Positions 1 through 8,609 of a DNA stretch of 64,000 nucleotides are shown in pieces. The position numbers were made by a program, and so were the translations under genes. The DNA lies in the NCBI RefSeq assembly GCF_018604545.1, contig NZ_CP075896.1, positions 6,200,001 through 6,264,000 on the forward strand. The letters run 5' to 3'. Numbering within the stretch: the stretch's first letter is position 1; each line of letters starts with the position of its first letter. The notes under the pieces were generated by a model. That model had not been told where the DNA came from and did no database searches. It saw nothing but the letters and a program-made list of their open reading frames with translations. Source of the DNA: Streptomyces koelreuteriae (GTDB taxonomy: Bacteria; Actinomycetota; Actinomycetes; Streptomycetales; Streptomycetaceae).

Positions 1-1904
1 AAGCCGCGGCCGAGCTGGTCGCCGAGCTGCCACATCTGGTCGGCCGTGCGCTGCCAGCCGAACATCGAGTAGAAGATGTAGAACGGGATCATCGCCTCGC
101 CGTGCGTCGCGTACGACGTCGAAGCGGCGATGAAGTCGGCCATCGAACCGGCCTCGGTGATCCCCTCGTTGAGGATCTGGCCGTTCTTGGCCTCCTTGTA
201 GTACATCAGCTGGTCGCGGTCGACCGGCTCGTACGTCTGGCCCTTGGGCGAGTAGATGCCGAGCGACGGGAACAGCGACTCCATACCGAAGGTGCGCGCC
301 TCGTCCGGGACGATCGGCACCCAGCGCTTGCCCGACTCCTTGTCGCGGACCAGGTCCTTGACCAGGCGGACGAACGCCATCGTCGTCGCCACGTTCTGCG
401 AGCCGGAGCCCTTGTCGAAGGACGCGAACGCCTTCTCCGCCGGGGCGGGCAGCGGGGCGACCGGGTGCACACGACGGGCCGGGGCCGGACCGCCGAGGGC
501 GGCGCGGCGCTCCTGGAGGTAGCGGACCTCGGGGGAGTCGGCGCCCGGGTGGCCGTAGGGCACCACGCCGTCCACGAAGTCGCCGTCCTTGATCGGCAGC
601 TCCAGCAGATCGCGCATGTTCTTGAACTCGTCCACCGTCAGCTTCTTCATCTGGTGGTTGGCGTTCTTCGACGCGAAGCCCTCGCCGAGGGTGTGGCCCT
701 TGACCGTCTGGGCCAGGATCACGGTCGGCGCGCCCTTGTGCTCGACGGCCGCACGGTAGGCGGCGTACACCTTGCGCGCCTCGTGACCACCGCGCGAGAA
801 GTGGAAACACTCGAGGATCTTGTCGTCGCTCAGCAGCTTCGCCAGCTCCACGAGCGCCGGGTCGGCGCCGAAGAAGTCCTGGCGGATGTAGGCGGCGTCA
901 CGCGTCTGGTACGTCTGGATCTGCGCGTCCGGTACCTGACGCAGACGGCGTACGAGCGCGCCGCTGGTGTCGAGCTGGAACAGCTCGTCCCAGGCCGTGC
1001 CCCACAGCGTCTTGATCACGTTCCAGCCGGCGCCGCGGAACTGGGCCTCCAGCTCCTGCACGATCTTGAAGTTGGCGCGGACCGGGCCGTCGAGGCGCTG
1101 CAGGTTGCAGTTGATGACGAACGTGAGGTTGTCCAGCTCCTCACGCGCGGCGAGCGCGAGGGCCGCCGTCGACTCGGGCTCGTCCATCTCGCCGTCGCCG
1201 AGGAACGCCCACACATGCGAACCGGCGGTGTCCTTGATGCCGCGGTTGGCCAGGTAGCGGTTGAAGCGCGCCTGGTAGATGGCGGAGAGCGGGCCGAGGC
1301 CCATCGACACCGTCGGGAACTCCCACAGCCAGGGCAGACGGCGCGGGTGCGGGTAGGACGGCAGGCCGTCGCCGCCCGCCTCGCGGCGGAAGTTGTCGAG
1401 CTGGCTCTCGTTCAGCCGGCCGTCGAGGAAGGCGCGGGCGTAGATGCCGGGGGAGGCGTGGCCCTGGATGTAGAGCTGGTCGCCGGAGCCGTCGGCTTCC
1501 TTGCCCTTGAAGAAGTGGTTGAAGCCGGTCTCGTAGAGCCAGGCCGCGGAGGCGAAGGTGGCGATGTGGCCGCCGACGCCGTACTTGCTGCCCCGGGTCA
1601 CCATCGCGGCCGCGTTCCAGCGGTTCCACGCGGTGATCCGCTGCTCCATCGCCTCGTCACCGGGCACGCCGGGCTCGGCGGCGGTGGGGATGGAGTTGAC
1701 GTAGTCGGTCTCCAGGAGCTTCGGCAGCGCCAGGCCGGCGCCCTCGGCACGCTCCAGCGTGCGCCGCATGAGGTATGCGGCACGATGCGGTCCGGCCGCC
1801 TCGGTCACCGCGTCCAGGGAGGCCTGCCATTCGGCGGTCTCCTCCGGGTCCCGGTCCGGGAGCTGGTCGAGCTCGCTCGGCTGGATGGCTTTGGGGTCGG
1901 TCAT
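1..1904 (-). CDS. aceE: Pyruvate dehydrogenase E1 component, homodimeric AceE type (3' end outside window)
   Basis: Thiamine diphosphate-dependent decarboxylase of pyruvate, the entry subunit of the pyruvate dehydrogenase complex in the cytoplasm. About 634 codons are present; the family is usually near 900 residues, so the C-terminal third lies beyond position 1. The protein starts MTDPKAIQPSELDQLPD and contains GDGEMDEPES near residue 235, the GDG-type thiamine diphosphate/Mg motif of AceE, plus a long AceE-type N-terminal region. The ATG at 1904 is preceded by a purine-rich stretch. The E2 and E3 genes lie 1.1 kb and 3 kb upstream on the same strand, and a GntR/FCD regulator is directly upstream, as for pdhR-aceE in E. 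coli. A perfect palindrome at 2025-2041 lies in the promoter region. Confidence 0.96.
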   Translation of the reverse strand, partial: MTDPKAIQPSELDQLPDRDPEETAEWQASLDAVTEAAGPHRAAYLMRRTLERAEGAGLALPKLLETDYVNSIPTAAEPGVPGDEAMEQRITAWNRWNAAAMVTRGSKYGVGGHIATFASAAWLYETGFNHFFKGKEADGSGDQLYIQGHASPGIYARAFLDGRLNESQLDNFRREAGGDGLPSYPHPRRLPWLWEFPTVSMGLGPLSAIYQARFNRYLANRGIKDTAGSHVWAFLGDGEMDEPESTAALALAAREELDNLTFVINCNLQRLDGPVRANFKIVQELEAQFRGAGWNVIKTLWGTAWDELFQLDTSGALVRRLRQVPDAQIQTYQTRDAAYIRQDFFGADPALVELAKLLSDDKILECFHFSRGGHEARKVYAAYRAAVEHKGAPTVILAQTVKGHTLGEGFASKNANHQMKKLTVDEFKNMRDLLELPIKDGDFVDGVVPYGHPGADSPEVRYLQERRAALGGPAPARRVHPVAPLPAPAEKAFASFDKGSGSQNVATTMAFVRLVKDLVRDKESGKRWVPIVPDEARTFGMESLFPSLGIYSPKGQTYEPVDRDQLMYYKEAKNGQILNEGITEAGSMADFIAASTSYATHGEAMIPFYIFYSMFGWQRTADQMWQLGDQLGRG

Positions 1905-2024
1905 GTCGCCGCCTTCCTCAGTCGAAGGGGGTTCCCTCATCGGTAAGGGTTCGGGGGTGCCCTTTGTCTTTGGCAGGACAGGGCTGGGGCTTGGGTGGCA
2001 AGCCCGTCGGCGACTGTAACTCTC

Positions 2025-2041
2025 TGATCGATGATCGATCA
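2025..2041. promoter_or_regulatory. 17-bp perfect palindrome, candidate operator upstream of aceE
   Basis: TGATCGAT-G-ATCGATCA (8-1-8, exact) sits about 120 bp upstream of the aceE start, between aceE and the GntR-family gene. Position and symmetry fit a regulator site. Assignment to the neighbouring regulator is inference. Confidence 0.45.
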
Positions 2042-2172
2042 AAGGGTTGAGGCGTAAAACCTCTTGATCACGAGAAAGTAGGCACGCGGTGCCTCCGGGA
2101 GTGGCACGCGGTGACGGGTTTTGGGCTGGTTTTCGCAGGTGAGAGGCGTATGAGCGGAGGTGTGCCCGAATG

Positions 2173-2796
2173 TCACGCCCGGGGCGCGCAGCCCAGGACG
2201 TGGGCCTTCACCAGTTCGGCGATCCGGGGGTCGCGGCGCTTGAAGGCGGCGACCAGCTCCTCGTGCTCCTCCGCGTACGACTGCTGCTGGGTGCCCAGCC
2301 AGCGGATCGACAGGGCCGTGAACACCTCGATGCCGAGGCCTTCCCAGGTGTGCAGCAGGACGGAGTTGCCCGCCGCGCGGACCATTTCGCGGTGGAAGGC
2401 GACGGTGTGGCGGACCTGGGCGGTGCCGTCCGACCTGCGGTCGGCCTCGTACAGGGCGGTGACGTGCGGTTCCAGCGCCCCGCAGTCCTCGGCGAGGCCC
2501 TGGGCCGCCAGCTCCGCCGCGATGGCCTCCAGACCGGCCCGGACCGGGTAGCTCTCCTCCAGGTCGGCGGCGGTGAGGTTCCGTACGCGGACGCCCTTGT
2601 TCGGAGCGGACTCGATCAGGCGCAGGGACTCCAGCTCGCGCAGGGCCTCGCGGACCGGGGTCTGGCTGACCTCCAGCTCCGTGGCGATCCGGCGCTCGAC
2701 GATCCGCTCGCCCGGCTGCCAGCGTCCGCTGATGATCCCCTCCAGGATGTGCTCGCGGATCTGCTCGCGCAGCGAGTGGATGACGGGCGCGGTCAT
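2173..2796 (-). CDS. GntR-family transcriptional regulator, FadR/FCD subgroup
   Basis: A 207-residue DNA-binding regulator. Residues about 8-75 form the GntR winged helix-turn-helix (LEVSQTPVREALRELESLRL with a following wing), and residues about 80-200 fit the all-helical FCD effector domain, which in known members often binds a carboxylate. The ATG at 2796 has the Shine-Dalgarno AAGGAG five bases upstream. It lies directly upstream of aceE on the same strand with 268 bp between them. By analogy with PdhR I infer that it senses pyruvate or a related acid and controls aceE. The ligand cannot be read from the sequence. Confidence 0.9.
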   Translation of the reverse strand: MTAPVIHSLREQIREHILEGIISGRWQPGERIVERRIATELEVSQTPVREALRELESLRLIESAPNKGVRVRNLTAADLEESYPVRAGLEAIAAELAAQGLAEDCGALEPHVTALYEADRRSDGTAQVRHTVAFHREMVRAAGNSVLLHTWEGLGIEVFTALSIRWLGTQQQSYAEEHEELVAAFKRRDPRIAELVKAHVLGCAPRA

Positions 2797-2815
2797 GTGA
2801 GCTCCTTAAAGGGGT

Positions 2816-2830
2816 TTGACGTTTAGACAA
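2816..2830. promoter_or_regulatory. Imperfect inverted repeat, candidate autoregulatory site of the GntR gene
   Basis: TTGACGTTTAGACAA has arms matching at 4 of 5 positions, a TTGnC-n5-GnCAA shape reminiscent of FCD-GntR operators. It lies 20 bp upstream of the regulator's start codon. It could instead be read as part of a promoter. Confidence 0.3.
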
Positions 2831-2935
2831 TAAGGCCGGGTCGCTCCGCGGGCGGGATGGGTGGGGGTGTCTTGGTGCAGGTGAGACGAGACTTACATGG
2901 GGGGTGTGACTTCGTCGTTCGGCTGCCGTGCCGTG

Positions 2936-2969
2936 GTGGTTGCTCGCGCAGTTCCCCGCGCCCCTGAAA
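2936..2969 (-). repeat. Dispersed intergenic repeat, family A (core copy)
   Basis: On the minus strand this reads TTTCAGGGGCGCGGGGAACT followed by GCGCGAGCAACC. It is the same core as the copies at 6450-6713, 10653, 21294, 50394 and 60738. It lies downstream of the E2 gene stop, next to a strong hairpin. Confidence 0.7.
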
Positions 2970-2974
2970 GCAGG

Positions 2975-3012
2975 CAGTGCCCCCGCCCGGTGATGTCCGG
3001 GCGGGGGCACTG
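2975..3012 (-). terminator. Terminator-like hairpin after the E2 gene
   Basis: Perfect 16-bp stem (CAGTGCCCCCGCCCGG and its complement) with a 6-nt loop. It begins 19 bp beyond the stop of the E2 gene. There is no clear U-tract, as is common for Streptomyces terminators. Confidence 0.75.
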
Positions 3013-3030
3013 TTCAGCCGTGCAAAAAGG

Positions 3031-4806
3031 TCAGAGGCCGAGCTCGACCTCGAACTCGCCCGCCTCCAGGATGGCCTTGACCGCCGTCAGGTAGCGGGCG
3101 GCGTCGGCGCCGTCCACCAGGCGGTGGTCGTAGGACAGGGTCAGGTACGTCATGTCGCGGACGCCGATGACCGTGCCCTCCTCCGTCTCGATGACGGCGG
3201 GGCGCTTGACCGTGGCGCCGATGCCGAGGATGGCGACCTGGCCGGGCGGCACGATGATCGTGTCGAAGAGCGCGCCACGCGAACCGGTGTTGCTGATGGT
3301 GAAGGTCGCGCCGGACAGCTCGTCCGGGGTGATCTTGTTGGCACGGACCTTGCCCGCGAGCTCCGCCGTGGCCTTGGCGATACCGGCCAGGTTGAGGTCA
3401 CCGGCGTTCTTGATGACCGGGGTCATCAGGCCCTTCTCGGAGTCCACCGCGATACCGACGTTCTCGGTGTCGAAGTAGGTGATGGTCCCCTCGGCCTCGT
3501 TGATCTTGGCGTTGATCGGCGCGTGCGCCTTCAGCGCCTGGGCCGCGGCCTTGACGAAGAACGGCATCGGGGACAGCTTCACGCCCTCACGGGCCGCGAA
3601 GGAGTCCTTGGCCCGGGCGCGCAGCTTCATCAGACGCGTGACGTCGACCTCGACGACCGAGGACAGCTGGGCCTGCTCCTGCAGGGCCTTGACCATGTTG
3701 TCGCCGATGACCTTGCGGATCCGCGGCATCTTGATGGTCTGGCCGCGCAGCGGCGAGGTCTCCAGCACCGGGGCCTTCTTGGCGGCCGGAGCAGCGGCGG
3801 CCGCGGCCGGAGCCGGGGCAGCGGCGGCGGCCTTCGCGGCCTCGGCGGCGGCGATGACGTCCTGCTTGCGGATACGGCCGCCGACGCCGGTGCCCTTGAC
3901 GGTGGACAGGTCGACGCCGTTCTCGGCGGCGAGCTTGCGCACCAGCGGGGTGACGTAGGCGCCGTCGTCGGTCGGCTGGGCGGCGGCCGGAGCGGCCGGG
4001 GCCTGGGCCGGAGCCGGGGCGGGCGCCGGAGCGGCCGGGGCCGGCTCGGGAGCCGGGGTCTCCTGCTGCTGCGGGGCCGGGGCCGACGGAGCCTGCGGGG
4101 CCGGGGCGGCCGGCTGGGGCGCCGGGGCGGGCTCGGCCGGGGCGGCCGGGGCCTCCTGCGCCGGAGCGGCGGCCGGAGCCGCGCCCGCGACACCGATGAC
4201 GGCGAGCTTGGCGCCGACCTCGGCGGTCTCGTCCTCGCCGACCACGATCTCCAGCAGCGTGCCCGCGGTGGGCGCCGGGATCTCGGTGTCGACCTTGTCG
4301 GTGGAGACCTCGAGCAGCGGCTCGTCGGCCTCGACGCTGTCACCGACCGACTTCAGCCAGCGGGTGACGGTGCCCTCGGTGACGGACTCGCCGAGCGCGG
4401 GCAGGACGACGTCCGTGCCCTCGGCGGAGCCGCCGCCGGCGGCGGCGTCGGTGGTGGGAGCGGGCGCCGGGGCGGCCTGCTCGGTGGACGGGGCGGCCGC
4501 GGCCGGCTCGGGAGCGGGCTCGGGGGCCTGCTCGGCGGCCGGGGCCGGGGCGGCGGCGGGGGCACCGCTGCCGTCGTCGATGAGGGCCAGCTCGGCGCCG
4601 ACCTCAACGGTCTCGTCCTCGGCGACCTTGATGGAGGCCAGGACACCGGCTGCGGGGGAGGGGATCTCGGTGTCGACCTTGTCGGTCGAGACCTCGAGCA
4701 GCGGCTCGTCGGCCTCGACGCGCTCACCCTCGGCCTTCAGCCAGCGGGTGACAGTGCCCTCGGTGACGCTCTCGCCGAGCGCCGGAAGGGTTACGGAAAC
4801 CGCCAT
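3031..4806 (-). CDS. sucB: Dihydrolipoamide acyltransferase E2 with two lipoyl domains (dlaT/sucB type)
   Basis: A 591-residue E2 subunit that accepts the acyl group from E1 on a lipoyl arm and transfers it to CoA. Two lipoyl domains (about 3-77 and 131-205) each carry the DKVD motif, with lipoyl lysines K43 and K171. Long Ala/Pro linkers follow each one. A peripheral subunit-binding domain is at about 282-320 and the catalytic domain at about 365-590, with HRLVDG near residue 560 supplying the catalytic His and Asp. The ATG at 4806 has AAGGAG upstream. It is followed 62 bp upstream by the E3 gene. Annotations often call this family SucB. In actinobacteria this E2 (DlaT) serves pyruvate dehydrogenase, because oxoglutarate dehydrogenase carries its own fused E2-like domain, so a PDH role with AceE is likely. 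Confidence 0.93.
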   Translation of the reverse strand: MAVSVTLPALGESVTEGTVTRWLKAEGERVEADEPLLEVSTDKVDTEIPSPAAGVLASIKVAEDETVEVGAELALIDDGSGAPAAAPAPAAEQAPEPAPEPAAAAPSTEQAAPAPAPTTDAAAGGGSAEGTDVVLPALGESVTEGTVTRWLKSVGDSVEADEPLLEVSTDKVDTEIPAPTAGTLLEIVVGEDETAEVGAKLAVIGVAGAAPAAAPAQEAPAAPAEPAPAPQPAAPAPQAPSAPAPQQQETPAPEPAPAAPAPAPAPAQAPAAPAAAQPTDDGAYVTPLVRKLAAENGVDLSTVKGTGVGGRIRKQDVIAAAEAAKAAAAAPAPAAAAAAPAAKKAPVLETSPLRGQTIKMPRIRKVIGDNMVKALQEQAQLSSVVEVDVTRLMKLRARAKDSFAAREGVKLSPMPFFVKAAAQALKAHAPINAKINEAEGTITYFDTENVGIAVDSEKGLMTPVIKNAGDLNLAGIAKATAELAGKVRANKITPDELSGATFTISNTGSRGALFDTIIVPPGQVAILGIGATVKRPAVIETEEGTVIGVRDMTYLTLSYDHRLVDGADAARYLTAVKAILEAGEFEVELGL

Positions 4807-4868
4807 GGTTTCGGTTGCTCCTTACGGAAAGTGCGGAAGTCTGTGTCGTCGCTTTTCGACCGAGGGGG

Positions 4869-6257
4869 TCAGTCGTGCGAGTGGAGGGGCTTGCCGGCCA
4901 GGGCCAGGTGGGCCTCGCCGAGCGCCTCGTTCTGCGTCGGGTGGGCGTGGACGAGCTGCGCGACCTCGGCGGGCAGCGCCTCCCAGTTGTAGATCAGCTG
5001 GGCTTCGCCGACCTGCTCGCCCATGCGGTCGCCGACCATGTGGACGCCGACCACGGCACCGTCCTTGACCTGCACGAGCTTGATCTCGCCCGTGGTGTTC
5101 AGGATCTTGCTCTTGCCGTTGCCCGCGAGGTTGTACTTCAGAGCGACGACCTTGTCCGCGCCGTAGATCTCCTTGGCCTTGGCCTCGGTGATGCCGACGG
5201 AGGCGACCTCCGGGTGGCAGTACGTCACCCGCGGGACACCGTCGTAGTCGATCGGAACGGTCTTCAGACCGGCCAGACGCTCCGCCACCAGGATGCCCTC
5301 GGCGAAGCCGACGTGCGCGAGCTGGAGGGTCGGGACCAGGTCACCGACGGCGGAGACGGTCGGGACGTTGGTGCGCATGTACTCGTCGACCAGCACGTAG
5401 CCGCGGTCCATGGCGACGCCCTGCTCCTCGTAGCCGAGGCCCTGCGAGACCGGGCCGCGGCCGACGGCGACCAGCAGGATCTCGGCCTCGAACTCCTTGC
5501 CGTCGGCGAGGGTGACCTTGACACCGTCCTGGGTGTACTCGGCCTTCTCGAAGAAGGTGCCCAGGTTGAACTTGATGCCGCGCTTGCGGAAGGCGCGCTC
5601 GAGCAGCTTGGAGGAGTTCTCGTCCTCGACCGGCACGAGGTGCTTCAGGCCCTCGATGACGGTGATGTCCGCACCGAAGGACTTCCAGGCGGAGGCGAAC
5701 TCGACGCCGATGACACCGCCGCCGAGGACGATGGCCGACTTCGGCACACGGTCCAGGACCAGGGCGTGGTCGGAGGAGATGATGCGGTTGCCGTCGATCT
5801 CCAGGCCGGGCAGCGACTTCGGCACGGAGCCGGTCGCGAGCAGCACGTGGCGGCCCTGGACGCGCCGGCCGTTCACATCGACGGAGGTCGGGGAGGAGAG
5901 CTTGCCCTCACCCTCGATGTACGTCACCTTGCGCGAGGCGACCAGGCCCTGCAGGCCCTTGTACAGGCCGGAGATCACGCCGTCCTTGTACTTGTGGACG
6001 CCGGCGATGTCGATGCCCTCGAAGCTGGCCTTCACACCGAACTGCTCGCTCTCGCGGGCCTGGTCGGCGATCTCGCCCGCGTGCAGCAGAGCCTTGGTGG
6101 GGATGCATCCCCGGTGCAGGCAGGTCCCGCCGACCTTGTCCTTCTCGATCAGGGCGACGTCCAGGCCAAGCTGCGCCCCGCGCAGGGCCGCGGCGTAACC
6201 ACCGCTGCCACCGCCGAGGATCACTAGGTCGAAAACGGTGCTGGCGTCGTTCGCCAC
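4869..6257 (-). CDS. lpdA: Dihydrolipoamide dehydrogenase (E3)
   Basis: A 462-residue FAD/NAD-dependent disulfide oxidoreductase that reoxidises dihydrolipoamide on E2. It shows the N-terminal FAD motif GGGSGG (15-20), the redox disulfide in GGTCLHRGC (C46 and C51), a second nucleotide-binding motif (VLGGGVIGVEFAS) and the C-terminal HPTQNE (439-444) with the active-site His. The start is the GTG at 6257, preceded by GGAGG; longer upstream readings run into intergenic repeats. It lies directly upstream of the E2 gene on the same strand, so the two are probably cotranscribed. Confidence 0.95.
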   Translation of the reverse strand: MANDASTVFDLVILGGGSGGYAAALRGAQLGLDVALIEKDKVGGTCLHRGCIPTKALLHAGEIADQARESEQFGVKASFEGIDIAGVHKYKDGVISGLYKGLQGLVASRKVTYIEGEGKLSSPTSVDVNGRRVQGRHVLLATGSVPKSLPGLEIDGNRIISSDHALVLDRVPKSAIVLGGGVIGVEFASAWKSFGADITVIEGLKHLVPVEDENSSKLLERAFRKRGIKFNLGTFFEKAEYTQDGVKVTLADGKEFEAEILLVAVGRGPVSQGLGYEEQGVAMDRGYVLVDEYMRTNVPTVSAVGDLVPTLQLAHVGFAEGILVAERLAGLKTVPIDYDGVPRVTYCHPEVASVGITEAKAKEIYGADKVVALKYNLAGNGKSKILNTTGEIKLVQVKDGAVVGVHMVGDRMGEQVGEAQLIYNWEALPAEVAQLVHAHPTQNEALGEAHLALAGKPLHSHD

Positions 6258-6449
6258 GTCACGTCCTCCATGCATGTGCGCCGTACGCCGGTCTTCACTG
6301 ACCGGCAGGCGGCTGGTGTCCGGCCGCTCGTTCTTCGGCCCTTCGGTGGGGCCCTGTCCTGCCGAGCCCCATCTTCGCACTTGTCGACACACAAAGAGAC
6401 GCCGGGCTGCTGTGTGAGACGCCCCACGTTCAGATGAGAGTGCCCCCGG
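6258..6449. other. lpdA upstream region
   Basis: No coding frame is convincing here. It must hold the lpdA promoter. A 14-nt imperfect dyad TTGTCGACACACAA lies at 6381-6394, of the TTGT-n6-ACAA type, and could be a regulator site; this is weak. Confidence 0.3.
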
Positions 6450-6713
6450 GGGCACGCCCCAAGGGGCGCGGGCCTGTGTTCGATCAGCGGCTCCGCCGCG
6501 CGGGCGCGACCAGCCCCCACGCTCGCCTGCGACGGACAGCGGGGTCACGCCTTCAGGGGCGCGGGGCTGTGTTCGATCTGCGGCTCCGCCGCGCGGGCGC
6601 GACCAGCCCCCACGCTCGCCTGCGACGAGCAGCGGGGGCACGCCTTCAGGGGCGCGGGGAACTGCGCGAACAACCCCCACGCCCCCGCACTCGCCACACA
6701 ACCGGCGAGGCCG
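6450..6713. repeat. Three tandem copies of dispersed repeat family A, 93-bp period
   Basis: Copies begin with AGGGGCGCGGG at 6462, 6555 and 6648, exactly 93 bp apart. The first two share the inner segment CGGCTCCGCCGCGCGGGCGC and end in GACCAGCCCCCACGC. The third has the core form AGGGGCGCGGGGAACTGCGC. The array fills the space between the pepA stop and the lpdA promoter. Each unit can fold into GC-rich hairpins, so it probably also terminates pepA transcription. Confidence 0.8.
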
Positions 6714-6728
6714 AGCCAATAGGCGAAC

Positions 6729-8255
6729 TCAGCCGAGGTCACCCGCGGCCGTCAGCTCCGCCAGCCGCACCAGCGTCCGCACAGCCGACCCCGTACCACC
6801 CTTCGGCGTGTACCCGAAGGGCCCGCCCTCGTTGAACGCCGGCCCCGCGATGTCGAGGTGCGCCCAGGTGATCCCCTCGCCCACGAACTCGCGCAGGAAC
6901 AGACCGGCGACCAGCCCGCCGCCCATCCGCTCGCCCATGTTCGCGATGTCGGCCGTGGGGGAGTCCATCCCCTTGCGCAGGTGCTCCGGCAGCGGCATCG
7001 GCCACGCCGGCTCCCCGACCTCCTCCGCGGCCTCGTGCACCGCGGAGCGGAACGCGTCGTCGTTGCCCATGATCCCGAACGTCCGGTTGCCCAGCGCCAG
7101 CACCATCGCCCCGGTCAGCGTCGCCACGTCCACGATCGCGTCCGGCTTCTCCTGGGAGGCCGCCCACAGGGCGTCGGCCAGCACCAGCCGGCCCTCGGCG
7201 TCGGTGTTGAGCACCTCCACCGTCTTGCCGCTATACATCCGCAGCACGTCACCCGGACGGGTCGCGGAACCGGACGGCATGTTCTCGGCCAGGGCGAGCC
7301 AGCCGGTGACGTTGACCTCGAGACCCAGCCGCGCGGCGGCGACGACCGCGGCGAACACGGTGGCCGCGCCGCTCATGTCGCACTTCATCGTCTCGTTGTG
7401 ACCGGCCGGCTTCAGCGAGATGCCGCCCGAGTCGTAGGTGATGCCCTTGCCGACGAAGGCGAGGTGCTTCTTCGCCTTCGAGGAGGTGTAGGACAGCTTC
7501 ACCAGGCGCGGTCCCGCCGCCGAGCCGGCCCCGACGCCGAGGATGCCGCCGTAGCCGCCCTTCTCCAGGGCCTTCACGTCGAGCACCTGCACCTTGATGC
7601 CGTGCTCCTTGGCCGCGGTCTGCGCGACCGCGGCGAACGCCTCGGGGTTGAGGTCGTTCGGCGGGGTGTTGATCAGGTCGCGGGCGCGGTTGAGCTCCTC
7701 GGACACGGCGGCGGCACGCTCGATCGCCGCCTTGTACGCCTTGTCGCGGGGCTTGCCGCCCAGCAGGGTGACCTCGGCGAGGGGGGCCTTGCCGTTCTTC
7801 GCCTTGGGGTCCTTGCCGTTCTCCTTGTAGGCGTCGAACGAGTACGCGCCGAGCAGCGCGCCCTCGCCGATCGCGCCGGCGTCGGCGGCGTCCGTCAGCG
7901 GCAGGGCGAAGGCGGCCTTCTTGGTCCCGGACAGGGCGCGGGCGGCGACGCCGGCGGCCCTGCGCAGGGCCTCGGTGTCGTAGTCGGCGTCCTTCTCGGG
8001 TACCGCGCCCAGGCCCACCGCCAGTACGAGCGGTGCCTTGAAGCCGGACGGTGCCGGCAGCTTCGTCAACTCGCCCTCGGCACCGGAGGCGCCGAGAGTC
8101 TCCAGGACGCCGGCGAGCTTGCCGTCGTACGCCTTGTCCACGGCCTCGGCGCCCGGTGCGACGACCGGCCCCTTGGCACCCTTGGCGACACCGATCACGA
8201 TCGCGTCGGCCCGCAGGCCGGGCGCCGCGGCGGTGCTGAGAGTGAGAGCAGTCAC
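6729..8255 (-). CDS. pepA: Leucyl aminopeptidase (M17 family)
   Basis: A 508-residue cytosolic metallo-exopeptidase that removes N-terminal residues. The M17 signature NTDAEGRLVLADAL starts at residue 350, and the upstream VGKGITYDSGG segment holds further metal-binding residues (Lys and Asp). A small N-terminal macro-like domain (about 1-170) precedes the catalytic domain, as is usual for the family. The GTG at 8255 gives VTALTLSTAAAPG. It is divergent from the secreted deacetylase-like gene at 8610. Confidence 0.94.
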   Translation of the reverse strand: MTALTLSTAAAPGLRADAIVIGVAKGAKGPVVAPGAEAVDKAYDGKLAGVLETLGASGAEGELTKLPAPSGFKAPLVLAVGLGAVPEKDADYDTEALRRAAGVAARALSGTKKAAFALPLTDAADAGAIGEGALLGAYSFDAYKENGKDPKAKNGKAPLAEVTLLGGKPRDKAYKAAIERAAAVSEELNRARDLINTPPNDLNPEAFAAVAQTAAKEHGIKVQVLDVKALEKGGYGGILGVGAGSAAGPRLVKLSYTSSKAKKHLAFVGKGITYDSGGISLKPAGHNETMKCDMSGAATVFAAVVAAARLGLEVNVTGWLALAENMPSGSATRPGDVLRMYSGKTVEVLNTDAEGRLVLADALWAASQEKPDAIVDVATLTGAMVLALGNRTFGIMGNDDAFRSAVHEAAEEVGEPAWPMPLPEHLRKGMDSPTADIANMGERMGGGLVAGLFLREFVGEGITWAHLDIAGPAFNEGGPFGYTPKGGTGSAVRTLVRLAELTAAGDLG

Positions 8256-8609
8256 GGTGGTGAAATCTCGCTTCCGATGTGAAGTTGCGATGGTCGAACG
8301 GTGTGGGTCGACCGGGCCCGAGCCGACCCTATTCCGACTCGGGGCCGGCGATCACGGGGCCTTCCCCGGTGCGGCGAACACTCGACGACGAGACTACGCG
8401 CGTGGTCGCGTTCGCTCATTACTGCGGGTGTTCACCTGTCGGTCGCGAAGTAGCCATTTCTTGATCCCTCAAGGCGGTGAACTCGGTCACACTCGCTCGG
8501 ATCCGGCAAGAGTCTCGCTCGCCGCTTTGCATGATTTTCACTGATCCTCCTCTGTTCGGCCTTTGTTCGACCGCAAGGGGATCTCTGGGATCTTCTTGGG
8601 GGAGGAACC
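8256..8609. other. Divergent intergenic region between pepA and the polysaccharide locus
   Basis: This 354 bp region has no supported coding frame. It should hold the promoters for pepA (minus) and the secreted protein (plus). The stretch around 8530-8600 is less GC-rich and ends in the GGGGGAGG ribosome-binding site at about 8598. I saw no clear inverted repeat. Confidence 0.4.

Noticed and set aside
6434..6835. Small proteins across the tandem repeat region
   Set aside because: The frames are created by the 93-bp repeats (period divisible by three), lack ribosome-binding sites and run into pepA.
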